34,824 bases of DNA. Origin: Bacteroidota bacterium (lineage in GTDB: Bacteria; Bacteroidota; Rhodothermia; Rhodothermales; UBA10348). The stretch is from assembly GCA_027622005.1 (NCBI GenBank), contig JAQBZH010000024.1:1-34824 (forward strand), in the 5' to 3' direction. How positions within the stretch are numbered: the stretch's first letter is position 1; each line of letters opens with the position of its first letter. The notes under the pieces are model-generated. The model was given only the letters and a program-made list of their open reading frames with translations, searched no databases and had not been told where the DNA came from. The position numbers and the translations under genes are program-made. Below are positions 27,962 to 34,824 of the stretch, piece after piece.

Positions 27962-28294
27962 GGTGTTATAAATACTTTATTTAACTATAAATATACTTCT
28001 AAATTCATATCGTAAAAAACACTTATACGTGTCCTTCTTTGGAAGCCGGGGAGCAGATAATAACAAATAACAACATAAACTTTGCAATGAATTTATCTTT
28101 TTCTTTTCAATAAATGTCTAAGTCTTCTCCAGGTTTTCAGAGCGTTTACCTTAAAATCAGCCCCATTTTGCAGAAAAACCCTGAATCGTGATTGGGTTTT
28201 TAAAATTCCCTGCCTTTGTTTTGACCCTATATATTGTCGTCAACTTCACTACTTTATTCCACCCACAGAGTCTTTCCTCCTTAATGGCACCCAC
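27962..28294. other. AT-rich intergenic region with terminator-like hairpin
   Basis: The 333 bases between the antitoxin (minus) and EutN (plus) contain no gene I can support. The first half is strongly AT-rich and presumably carries the antitoxin promoter. A hairpin at 28174-28201 (AAAAACCC pairing with GGGTTTTT) is described separately. The 93 bases between that hairpin and the EutN start include no clear Shine-Dalgarno; a promoter for EutN probably lies there. Confidence 0.5.
28174..28201. terminator. Terminator-like hairpin in intergenic region
   Basis: AAAAACCC (28174-28181) pairs with GGGTTTTT (28194-28201) around a 12-base loop that itself contains an AATC/GATT inverted pair. The T5 end is terminator-like on the plus strand, and the A-run gives the same on the minus strand. 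No plus-strand gene lies just upstream to be terminated, so it could end an unannotated short transcript. Confidence 0.45.
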
Positions 28295-28573
28295 ATGTTT
28301 TTGTGCAAAGTAACCGGCACTGTAGTGTCGAGTCGAAAAGATGTCACCTTTCGAGACGGTAAACTGCTCGTCGTTCACCCCATTGACACCATAGGGGACC
28401 TTGATGGCGAGTTGGACATGTTAGCTATCGATCCAGGATATGGGGCCGGCATGGGCGACACCGTCTTGGTTGCCAAGGAAGGATCCGTTGTGCGCCAATT
28501 GATGAAGGGTAAAGACGTGCCCGCCAATGTCATCATTTTGGGAATTGTGGACGGCTGGTCGGCCGAAGCCTAG
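28295..28573 (+). CDS. EutN/CcmL-family microcompartment vertex protein, orphan
   Basis: This 92-residue protein has the BMC-P fold whose pentamers cap the vertices of bacterial microcompartments such as carboxysomes and Eut/Pdu shells. The start MFLCKVTGTVVSSRKDVTF matches the CcmL/EutN N-terminus, followed by LLVVHPIDTIG, AIDPGYGAGMGDTVLVAKEG with the glycine-rich loop, SVVRQL and a closing VIILGIVDGW. The fold is complete. No BMC-H or BMC-T shell gene, nor any typical signature enzyme, is nearby; the adjacent AAA+ ATPase and amidohydrolases are not known shell cargo. It could be a satellite gene for a locus elsewhere or a repurposed pentamer. The family call is confident. Confidence 0.9.
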   Translation: MFLCKVTGTVVSSRKDVTFRDGKLLVVHPIDTIGDLDGELDMLAIDPGYGAGMGDTVLVAKEGSVVRQLMKGKDVPANVIILGIVDGWSAEA

Positions 28574-28668
28574 CTCAGGATTCTTTATTCCGCTCAAATA
28601 CATATTGTGTCGATACGGAGCGGAGAGTACATTCAATGCTCTCTGCAACAACCAGACTATCGATTTCA

Positions 28669-30126
28669 ATGAAGGGTCTTCTTCGAACTCGCAAGCGCAT
28701 AGGTATTCCAGTTCGGATCCTATTAGTCGTTTTCACACTCTCCCTAGTCCTGCCCCAGGCGTCATTCGGACAAAAGAATAGTCCTGACATTCCAAAAGTG
28801 TCGAACGTGGTGGCCATCCAAGGCGCGACCGTCGTGGTATCACCCGGAAACACCATTGAGGATGCAACGGTAGTTTTTAGAAACGGCGTCATTGAAGCCG
28901 TCGGTAAACGGGCAACTGTTCCGTATGATGCCGAGATACTCGATGGCAAGGGGCTGACCGTGTATGCCGGCTTTATTGATGCCATGTCGCAGATAGGCGT
29001 GCCGGCACCTGACAACAACGCTCCGCAGCAAAACGTTGCGGATAGAAGTAATCCGACTTTCGATCAAGCGGGAATCACGCCGCAGCTCGATGTTCGATCG
29101 GTTTTAATGCCGTCGGACTCTTCCGTCTACGCGTTTCGCAAGTTGGGCTTTACCACGGCACATGTGGTTCCTCAAGGTCGAATGTTGCCCGGAACGAGTG
29201 CCATCATTCTGTTGTCTGGTGATGATGCAGATGCGATGGTACTTCGTGGCGACCAATCTATGTTTTTCCAATTTGCGGGAGCCAGGGGGGTGTATCCGGG
29301 AACGCCGATGGGAGTCATGGCCAAATTTAGGCGTCTGTACATAGAATCGGATCGCCGAATTCGTTTAAACGAAATGTATCGGCAAAATCCAGCAGGTATG
29401 TCGCGTCCTCCTTCAGATGTGGTACACGAAGCCTTTTTTCCGGTGATCACGCAAAATCGTCCTGTTTTCGTCTTTACCCAGAATGCCCTTGAAGTGCACC
29501 GCGCGCTGACATTGAAAAGCGAGCTCAAATTTAATATGGTGCTAACCGGCCTATCGAATGGTTTCGATACCATTGAGAAGGTCAAAGCGTCAGGAGTTCC
29601 CGTTGCCTTGACCCTTGGCGTTCCGGCTAAACCAGAGTGGGCGGCCAAAGTCAAAGCGGATTCCCTAGAGCAGATATTGGCTTCTTTTAACGACGATACC
29701 CGCACGGCTACTTTTAAAGATATCGAAGCCGAAAAACGGAATCTCGAGGCCAAACAATTGATTTCACGGAAGCAATATCTGGCCTTGCCGAGCCAGTTTG
29801 CGGCCGCAAGCGTACCCTTCTCCTTTACCTCTTTTGGCGTGAAGGCAGACGATGTAGCGTCGAATTTGCGAGAGTACACTGCAGCCGGCCTTAGTAAAGT
29901 CCAAGCACTCGCCGCTTTGACTACTACACCGGCGGGCCTACTTGGCCTATCTGCCTCCATGGGCAGTGTTGAAGTCGGCAAAATGGCCAATCTAGTAGTT
30001 AGCTCTGGCGACGTATTCGAGGAATCGTCGTTCGTCCAATTCGTATTTGTAAATGGCCAAAAATTTGAATACGAACGTCCCAAAAGCAAAGAAGAATCCG
30101 CCTCTAACGGTAGCAAAGGTCAATAA
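28669..30126 (+). CDS. Secreted amidohydrolase-fold protein lacking HxH metal site
   Basis: This exported protein (about 485 residues from this start) has the composite amidohydrolase fold: an N-terminal beta-sandwich (VVAIQGATVVVSPGNTIEDA) leading to GLTVYAGFIDAMSQIG. In active relatives this site reads PGFIDAHSHIG; both HxH histidines are absent here (M and Q), so the metal centre and ordinary hydrolytic activity are probably lost. The C-terminal LGLSASMGSVEVGKMANLVV block is typical of the family. The frame starts at 28636, but the in-frame ATG at 28669 gives a normal signal peptide (MKGLLRTRKR, then ILLVVFTLSLVLPQASFGQ). First of three tandem paralogues, 5 bases before the next. Confidence 0.85.
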   Translation: MKGLLRTRKRIGIPVRILLVVFTLSLVLPQASFGQKNSPDIPKVSNVVAIQGATVVVSPGNTIEDATVVFRNGVIEAVGKRATVPYDAEILDGKGLTVYAGFIDAMSQIGVPAPDNNAPQQNVADRSNPTFDQAGITPQLDVRSVLMPSDSSVYAFRKLGFTTAHVVPQGRMLPGTSAIILLSGDDADAMVLRGDQSMFFQFAGARGVYPGTPMGVMAKFRRLYIESDRRIRLNEMYRQNPAGMSRPPSDVVHEAFFPVITQNRPVFVFTQNALEVHRALTLKSELKFNMVLTGLSNGFDTIEKVKASGVPVALTLGVPAKPEWAAKVKADSLEQILASFNDDTRTATFKDIEAEKRNLEAKQLISRKQYLALPSQFAAASVPFSFTSFGVKADDVASNLREYTAAGLSKVQALAALTTTPAGLLGLSASMGSVEVGKMANLVVSSGDVFEESSFVQFVFVNGQKFEYERPKSKEESASNGSKGQ

Positions 30127-30131
30127 TCGCT

Positions 30132-31541
30132 ATGAAAAATAAACTATTTGTCGCCGCACTTGGACTTATTCTAACGACTCAAATCGGGTTTGCTCAGGAC
30201 GTCCTGATTCGGCATGCGACGGTATTGACCATTACCAAAGGCACGCTTCCAGACACCGATGTGCTCATTAGGGATGGGATTATCACTGAAATTGGAACGA
30301 ATCTTCGTGCTCCGCGCGGCATCGAGGAAGTCGACGCGACTGGAAAATTCCTCATGCCCGGTATTATTGATGCGCATTCGCACATCGCGCTTACCAGCAT
30401 TAACGAAGGATCGAGTCCCGTCTCTGCAGAAGTGACCATGGAAGATGTTATTGATCCTTACGATATCGGCATTTACCGCGCCCTAGCCGGCGGCGTTACT
30501 ACCTCGCACACGATGCATGGATCGGCCAACGTAATTGGCGGACAAAATGAAACCATCAAGCATCGATACGGAAAAAGGGACCCTGACGAACTTCGGTTCG
30601 TTGGCGCCCCCCGAACGATCAAATTTGCACTCGGTGAAAATCCCACTCGATCCCACGGACGCCGGGGATCCCAAGGAGGTGGAGGAATTGTACCAGCCAC
30701 GAGAATGGGAGTTGAACAAGTACTTCGGTCTTCCTTCGAGAATGGTAAGCGGTATATGGAGGCTTGGGATGCGTACAATCAAGCAGTGAAAACAAATCCT
30801 CGGGCGGTTTCACCCGAATACAATGATCGGTTGGAAGTTATGGCCGACATCTTGCGGGGCGATATTTTGGTCCATTGCCACAGCTACCGGGCAGATGAAA
30901 TTGCGATGCTTTTGCGGGTATTGAAAGATTTTGGCGTTACGAAAATCACGTTTCAGCACGCAAATGAAGCATTCAAAGTAGCCCCTGAACTGGCTGAATT
31001 TGGTGCTACCGCCTCGGTTTTTGCCGATTGGTGGTCCTATAAAATGGAAGTCTACTACTCGACCGCCTACAATGCTGCCATTTTAATGCGCAACGGCGTT
31101 TTGACATCCATCAATTCTGATTCGCGTGAATTTATCAGACATCTCTATCATGAAGCGGCCAAAAGTCAGCGCTACGGTGGACTCTCAGATGATGAATCCC
31201 TTTCGATGATCACCATTAACCCGGCCACACAATTAGGCATTCAAGATCGGGTTGGATCGATCGAAATTGGGAAAGACGGAGACGTCGTCCTCTATGATTC
31301 GCATCCTCTATCCGTTTATGCGATCCCGATGCAAACGTACGTTGACGGTAAAAAGTACTTTGATCGACTCACAGATCCCGACGATATGCGTATCCAGGTC
31401 AATCCTACGGCCAGTTTTAACTCATACGAAACGCAGATTACGGGTAAAGATCATTTCCACGGAGAAAACGAAATCCTGGATTTTGAAGATCTATTTGGCG
31501 TGGAATTCGAGTCCACAACGTCCACTTCCAAGTCTAATTAA
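30132..31541 (+). CDS. Secreted metal-dependent amidohydrolase
   Basis: This 469-residue exported enzyme (signal peptide 1-21, ending IGFAQ) is the intact member of a three-gene amidohydrolase set. The metal ligands are visible: HxH in PGIIDAHSHIALT, later histidines in LVHCHSYRADE and TFQHANEAF, and aspartate in TSINSDSREF. The GNxAxxLGIxDRVGSIE-type C-terminal block (NPATQLGIQDRVGSIEIGKD) is present. The family resembles imidazolonepropionase-like enzymes acting on cyclic amides or dipeptides, but the substrate cannot be read from sequence. It lies 5 bases after the first paralogue and 17 bases before the third, so the three are very likely one operon and may act together. Confidence 0.9.
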   Translation: MKNKLFVAALGLILTTQIGFAQDVLIRHATVLTITKGTLPDTDVLIRDGIITEIGTNLRAPRGIEEVDATGKFLMPGIIDAHSHIALTSINEGSSPVSAEVTMEDVIDPYDIGIYRALAGGVTTSHTMHGSANVIGGQNETIKHRYGKRDPDELRFVGAPRTIKFALGENPTRSHGRRGSQGGGGIVPATRMGVEQVLRSSFENGKRYMEAWDAYNQAVKTNPRAVSPEYNDRLEVMADILRGDILVHCHSYRADEIAMLLRVLKDFGVTKITFQHANEAFKVAPELAEFGATASVFADWWSYKMEVYYSTAYNAAILMRNGVLTSINSDSREFIRHLYHEAAKSQRYGGLSDDESLSMITINPATQLGIQDRVGSIEIGKDGDVVLYDSHPLSVYAIPMQTYVDGKKYFDRLTDPDDMRIQVNPTASFNSYETQITGKDHFHGENEILDFEDLFGVEFESTTSTSKSN

Positions 31542-31558
31542 TACTGAGCGCTGGAAAA

Positions 31559-32911
31559 ATGAATCTTATTCTAACCATAGTTCTTGGCTTCCTGTCCTTT
31601 GTTCAACAGCAAGAACAAGAGCCAAAAGCGCGTCAGGGAACCTACGCCATAACCAATGCGCGGATTGAAACCGTTTCCAATGGGACCATCGAAAACGGAA
31701 CGATTGTCATTCAGGGTGATCGGATTATTGCCGTCGGTAAGAATGTAGCCATTCCATCTGGTGCGGAAATTATTGACGGAACCGGACTACATGTCTATCC
31801 CGGGATGATTGATTCCGGAACCAGCCTCGGTCTGACGGAGATCGGGTCTGTCGCCGAAACCGACGACACCAATGAGATAGGCGATATTACTCCCCACATG
31901 GACGCGCTTACGGCTATTAACCCAAATGCAACTGCCATCCCGGTTACACGTCTTTCCGGTGTGACAACCGTCATCGCAGAACCTTCTGGCGGGCTGTTCC
32001 CTGGAACCGCCGCTATGATCAATCTTTTTGGTTATACCGCGGAGCAGATGCAGGCTGGCAATGCTAAAATGTTGGTTCTTCAGTTCCCGGTCAAGCCATC
32101 GGGTGGTGGCTTCGGAGGCGGAGGCGGATTTGGAGGTGGTGGTAACAGTGATCCTGAAGCCGAATACAAAAAGGCCATGGACAAACTGAACGAGGTCTGG
32201 AATCGAGCAGAGCTTTATAACCGCATTGAAGAAGCCTATCAGGCCAATCCACAAGGAAAAGAACGTCCCGTGTATGCGCCAGAAATGGACGCTATTCGTC
32301 CGGTTCTGTTAGGCACTCGGACTTTGATGGTTAAAGTGGACCAAGAAGCGGCCATTTTAGCCGCAATCGCATGGGTGAAGGAGCGTAAAATTCAAAAAGT
32401 GGTTTTTTCGGGTGTGTCTGAAGGATGGAGAGTGGCGGATAAGCTGGCTGAAGCCGGGATTTCATGCCTAGTTGGCCCAATGCTCGCCACCCCTACTAGG
32501 GGTTCCGACCGATATGACCGGGCGTATGCCAATGTCGGCCTGATGTCTCAAGCCGGTGTCAAAGTGGCTATTCGAAGCGGTGAATCCGAAAACGTGCGTA
32601 ATTTGCCTTTCAATGCTGGTTTTGCGGCGGCGTACGGCATGGGCAAGGAAGCAGCACTTAGAGCGGTCACCTTGGCTCCGGCGGAAATGTTTGGAATTGA
32701 CAATGATTTCGGATCGCTTACCGTTGGTAAGAAAGCCAATTTGTTTATTTCAGATGGAGATCCGTTTGAAACATCAACCAACATTTTGGCTCTTTTCATC
32801 GACGGATTTAATGTCCCCATCGAGAGTCGTCATCTGGATCTATACAAAGAGTTTCTTAACCGTGATTCGGGCCGTTTGAAACCAGTAGAAGTGCTTCCAG
32901 CTGGCAATTAG
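31559..32911 (+). CDS. Secreted amidohydrolase-fold protein, HxH lost
   Basis: This 450-residue protein is the third tandem amidohydrolase homologue. A short hydrophobic N-terminus (LILTIVLGFLSFVQ) suggests export. The site that should read DAHSHxG is VYPGMIDSGTSLGLTE, so both histidines are missing, as in the first paralogue. A glycine-rich insertion GGGFGGGGGFGGGG near residues 182-196 lies in a surface loop. The C-terminal ALRAVTLAPAEMFGIDNDFG and SLTVGKKANLFISDGDPFE regions are well kept, so the protein is constrained and not a decaying pseudogene. It is probably a non-catalytic or altered partner of the middle enzyme; this is inference. Confidence 0.84.
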   Translation: MNLILTIVLGFLSFVQQQEQEPKARQGTYAITNARIETVSNGTIENGTIVIQGDRIIAVGKNVAIPSGAEIIDGTGLHVYPGMIDSGTSLGLTEIGSVAETDDTNEIGDITPHMDALTAINPNATAIPVTRLSGVTTVIAEPSGGLFPGTAAMINLFGYTAEQMQAGNAKMLVLQFPVKPSGGGFGGGGGFGGGGNSDPEAEYKKAMDKLNEVWNRAELYNRIEEAYQANPQGKERPVYAPEMDAIRPVLLGTRTLMVKVDQEAAILAAIAWVKERKIQKVVFSGVSEGWRVADKLAEAGISCLVGPMLATPTRGSDRYDRAYANVGLMSQAGVKVAIRSGESENVRNLPFNAGFAAAYGMGKEAALRAVTLAPAEMFGIDNDFGSLTVGKKANLFISDGDPFETSTNILALFIDGFNVPIESRHLDLYKEFLNRDSGRLKPVEVLPAGN

Positions 32912-33005
32912 TCGGAATCGGCATTGAGATCTCATCGACCCGAGAAGGTCGACTGGATATAGGCTTGTCCACTCGGTTAGGGATAGGTGTAGGTGGGCGA
33001 ATTTA

Positions 33006-33827
33006 CTAGTCTACAGTCCTTTCGGTTCTTTTGATTGCGTCCCAATGTGCGTCCATCTGTTCCAGTGTCGCGTCCACAAGCGATATCCCCTCTGTTTCAA
33101 GCGCTTGCTCTACTCCCTGAAATCGGCGAATAAATTTATCATTCGTGCGGCCTAAAGCATTTTCAGGGTTGATACCGACTTTTCTGGCATAATTGATCAG
33201 AGCGAACAAAACGTCCCCCAATTCCTTTTCCTGTTCCTGGAGCGATGCCCCAGCGCCCGCCAGTTCTCTAAATTCGCCTAGTTCTTCTTCTACTTTAGTC
33301 CAAGCATCTTTGGGTGCTGGAAAATCGAAGCCCACGCCCGCCGCCTTTTCTTGCATTCGAAAAGCTCTTAGGAGTGATGGCAGGTGTCGCGGAACTCCCT
33401 CCATGGCCGACTTTTTTTCTCCTTCCCGTATTTTGATGGTTTCCCAGTTGGTTAATACCTCCTCGACGTTGGCCACTTTTACGTCGCCAAACACGTGAGG
33501 GTGGCGCCGGATCAACTTTTCCGTTTCCGTTTCTATCACTTCGGTCAAGGTGAACGAACCAGTCTCCGCCGCCATCACACTATGAAAGACCACGTGCAAT
33601 AAAATATCTCCCAGCTCCTTTTTGAGATTTTTCCAGTCTTCCTGGTCGATGGCTTCGACCGTTTCGTAAGCTTCTTCTATAAGAAGGTGTTTGATGCTGT
33701 CGTGAGTTTGAACTTTGTCCCAGGGACAATCTCTACGCAACTGCCTTACAATGGCCACGAAATCGGCAAAAGCTTCTAGTGAAGCTCCGGTTTCCGTAAA
33801 AGCAGGATCAAATATTTTCATGCTCAT
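33006..33827 (-). CDS. mazG: Nucleoside triphosphate pyrophosphohydrolase MazG
   Basis: MazG (273 residues) hydrolyses NTPs, especially non-canonical or oxidised ones, to NMP and pyrophosphate, protecting nucleotide pools. Both MazG domains are present: the N-terminal one has the metal site LLIEEAYETVEAIDQ plus KKELGDILLHVVFH, and the C-terminal one has KVEEELGEFRE followed by EKELGDVLFALINYARK. The CPWDKVQTHDSIKHLL block identifies the group. Length fits E. coli MazG (263). It is convergent with the amidohydrolase operon; a small TCGACC/GGTCGA hairpin (32935-32952) lies between. Confident. Confidence 0.95.
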   Translation of the reverse strand: MSMKIFDPAFTETGASLEAFADFVAIVRQLRRDCPWDKVQTHDSIKHLLIEEAYETVEAIDQEDWKNLKKELGDILLHVVFHSVMAAETGSFTLTEVIETETEKLIRRHPHVFGDVKVANVEEVLTNWETIKIREGEKKSAMEGVPRHLPSLLRAFRMQEKAAGVGFDFPAPKDAWTKVEEELGEFRELAGAGASLQEQEKELGDVLFALINYARKVGINPENALGRTNDKFIRRFQGVEQALETEGISLVDATLEQMDAHWDAIKRTERTVD

Positions 33828-34255
33828 TGGTATGAGGCGGGTTTTGAATCAGAATGGAGATTCAGAAAGGAGTTGTTTAGCGGCATCGACTTATGAAAAA
33901 CAGAGCTCCTTGTTGAAAACTTTTACTCCCATCAGTAGATCTTTTTTTACTCGAATCGTTCAAATTTGGGAGAAGACAAATTGGAAAGGCAAACGTTTTG
34001 ACACGCTGTGACAGAGGGTTGTCATTCTTGATTTGTTTCTTTCAAAGTTAAGTTACAAATCGTTCCCCTGCGGCTCTATGAAAAGAGCGCGTTTAAAAGC
34101 AGGGGGTATCAATACAACCACACCCTTTGCATCTCCTGGTGGTTTCCGAAGATGTACGACCTCGTCAACTCGTTTGATTGGGAAAAGGCCGGCTTGCCGG
34201 TGGACACGAATAGAATCGCCAGGGGCTCATGTAAAATATATTCAGGAGGTGTTAG
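33828..34255. other. Intergenic region upstream of ssb with structured leader
   Basis: The 428 bases between the mazG start and ssb hold no gene I can support. They contain an inverted repeat TGACA-6-TGTCA (34009-34024) and a two-part hairpin (CCCCTGC 34065-34071 with GCAGGGG 34099-34105, and inner GCTCT 34073-34077 with AGAGC 34084-34088). A 39-codon frame at 34152-34271 overlaps the ssb start but is not convincing. Both genes read outward from here, so two promoters are expected. Confidence 0.55.
34244..34250 (+). promoter_or_regulatory. Strong Shine-Dalgarno site of ssb
   Basis: AGGAGGT ends 5 bases before the ssb ATG. Most other genes in this window have no comparable purine-rich site, as is usual in Bacteroidota, so this perfect match stands out and fixes the ssb start. 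Confidence 0.8.
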
Positions 34256-34723
34256 ATGGCACGTGGAGTAAATAAGGTAATTCTTGTAGGTAATTTGGGT
34301 AAAGATCCTGAGTTGCGCTACACAGGAAGCGGGACGGCAGTTTGCAATTTCACTCTCGCAACCAACGAATCTTACAAAGATACCAATGGCGAAACGGTCG
34401 AGAAGACCGAATGGCATAACATGGTAGTCTGGAGTCGGTTAGCGGAGATATGTAATGAATACCTAAAAAAAGGATCACAAGCGTATTTCGAAGGCGCCAT
34501 TCAGACCCGTTCTTATGAGGATAAGGATGGCAATACTAAGTACATCACTGAAATCAAAGTGAAGGAGATGATGATGTTGAGCGGCCGGGAATCCGGTGGA
34601 AGTTCAAACGGTTCGTCTTCGTTCTCACAGAGCAAATCGTCGGCGCCAGCAATGGCAAAAGCCTCGGCATCAGGCCCAAGTGATGATTATACGTTTGAAC
34701 CTGACGACGACCTTCCGTTCTAA
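34256..34723 (+). CDS. ssb: Single-stranded DNA-binding protein
   Basis: SSB (155 residues) coats single-stranded DNA in replication, repair and recombination. The OB-fold domain (about 1-108) shows [20 protein letters not shown] at the N-terminus, [30 protein letters not shown] and the [17 protein letters not shown] region. A Ser/Gly/Ala-rich disordered linker (about 110-145) leads to the acidic tail ending DDDLPF, the conserved docking peptide for partner proteins. Length is typical. Confident; the SD and start support the first ATG. Confidence 0.97.
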   Translation: MARGVNKVILVGNLGKDPELRYTGSGTAVCNFTLATNESYKDTNGETVEKTEWHNMVVWSRLAEICNEYLKKGSQAYFEGAIQTRSYEDKDGNTKYITEIKVKEMMMLSGRESGGSSNGSSSFSQSKSSAPAMAKASASGPSDDYTFEPDDDLPF

Positions 34724-34824
34724 CGCGATTTCCAAATTCAATTCGACAACTGGGTCGATTGGGATTTCCCCTTTCGACCTTAAAGTCTTTTGAATTAAGC
34801 AATCTTGGTGGCGCGGCGATGCGA

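Noticed and set aside
28157-28378. 73-residue minus-strand open frame overlapping the EutN start
   Set aside because: It covers the hairpin and the beginning of EutN on the opposite strand and has no recognisable domain.
29172-30116. 314-residue minus-strand open frame inside the first amidohydrolase
   Set aside because: The plus-strand frame has a signal peptide and family blocks; the antisense frame shows no recognisable protein.
34152-34271. 39-codon open frame overlapping the ssb start
   Set aside because: Short, no recognisable family, and overlaps ssb; could be an upstream ORF but there is no support.

Overview
The window looks like chromosomal DNA from a Bacteroidota-type bacterium, most likely of the Rhodothermia/Balneolia kind. 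This is inference, not a database result. It rests on near-absent Shine-Dalgarno sequences (the single-stranded-DNA-binding gene at the right end is the exception), a short TonB of the PPPPRPPVPVEVP type, a choice-of-anchor-B secreted protein, secreted tandem amidohydrolases and roughly 50% GC. Most of the window is ordinary housekeeping and envelope metabolism. No tRNA, rRNA or CRISPR array was seen.

Left end (1-2605): a secreted Xaa-Pro aminopeptidase (minus strand), then about 1 kb without an intact gene. That gap holds a decayed IS3-type transposase fragment, a mirror-symmetric array of 9-bp TGGCGCRAT-like repeats at 20-21 bp spacing (five units one way, five the other), and a glycine-codon (GGC/GGT) simple-repeat tract. 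The repeat array is the most unexplained structure in the window.

Glycerol block (2606-9167, plus): lipoprotein dipeptidase (M19), glpK, glpD, a low-GC membrane ORF bounded by imperfect inverted repeats, a glycerophosphodiester phosphodiesterase and a GlpF-type channel. Together the glycerol genes release glycerol phosphate from phosphodiesters, import glycerol, phosphorylate it and oxidise it to dihydroxyacetone phosphate. The low-GC ORF looks inserted into this block. Then follow an exporter-type ABC transporter, the pseudokinase AMPylase SelO, an M16 protease and a DUF3465 protein, closed by a strong bidirectional terminator at 16154-16188.

Minus block (16257-23271): choice-of-anchor-B protein, TonB, and a compact thiamine cluster read in the order thiO-thiS-thiG-thiE/tenI-thiD with overlapping or nearly abutting genes. 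It uses the oxygen-dependent ThiO (glycine oxidase) route to the thiazole. No TPP riboswitch was recognised.

Right part (23424-34824): a second DAO-type flavoenzyme, a class I (DhnA-type) fructose-bisphosphate aldolase, a two-module AAA+ ATPase, an orphan Phd/YefM antitoxin, an orphan EutN/CcmL (bacterial microcompartment vertex) protein, three tandem secreted amidohydrolase-fold proteins of which only the middle one keeps its metal ligands, MazG, and SSB. The candidates most worth follow-up are the mirror repeat array, the amidohydrolase trio with two apparent pseudoenzymes, the cassette-like low-GC insert, and the orphan shell-vertex protein.
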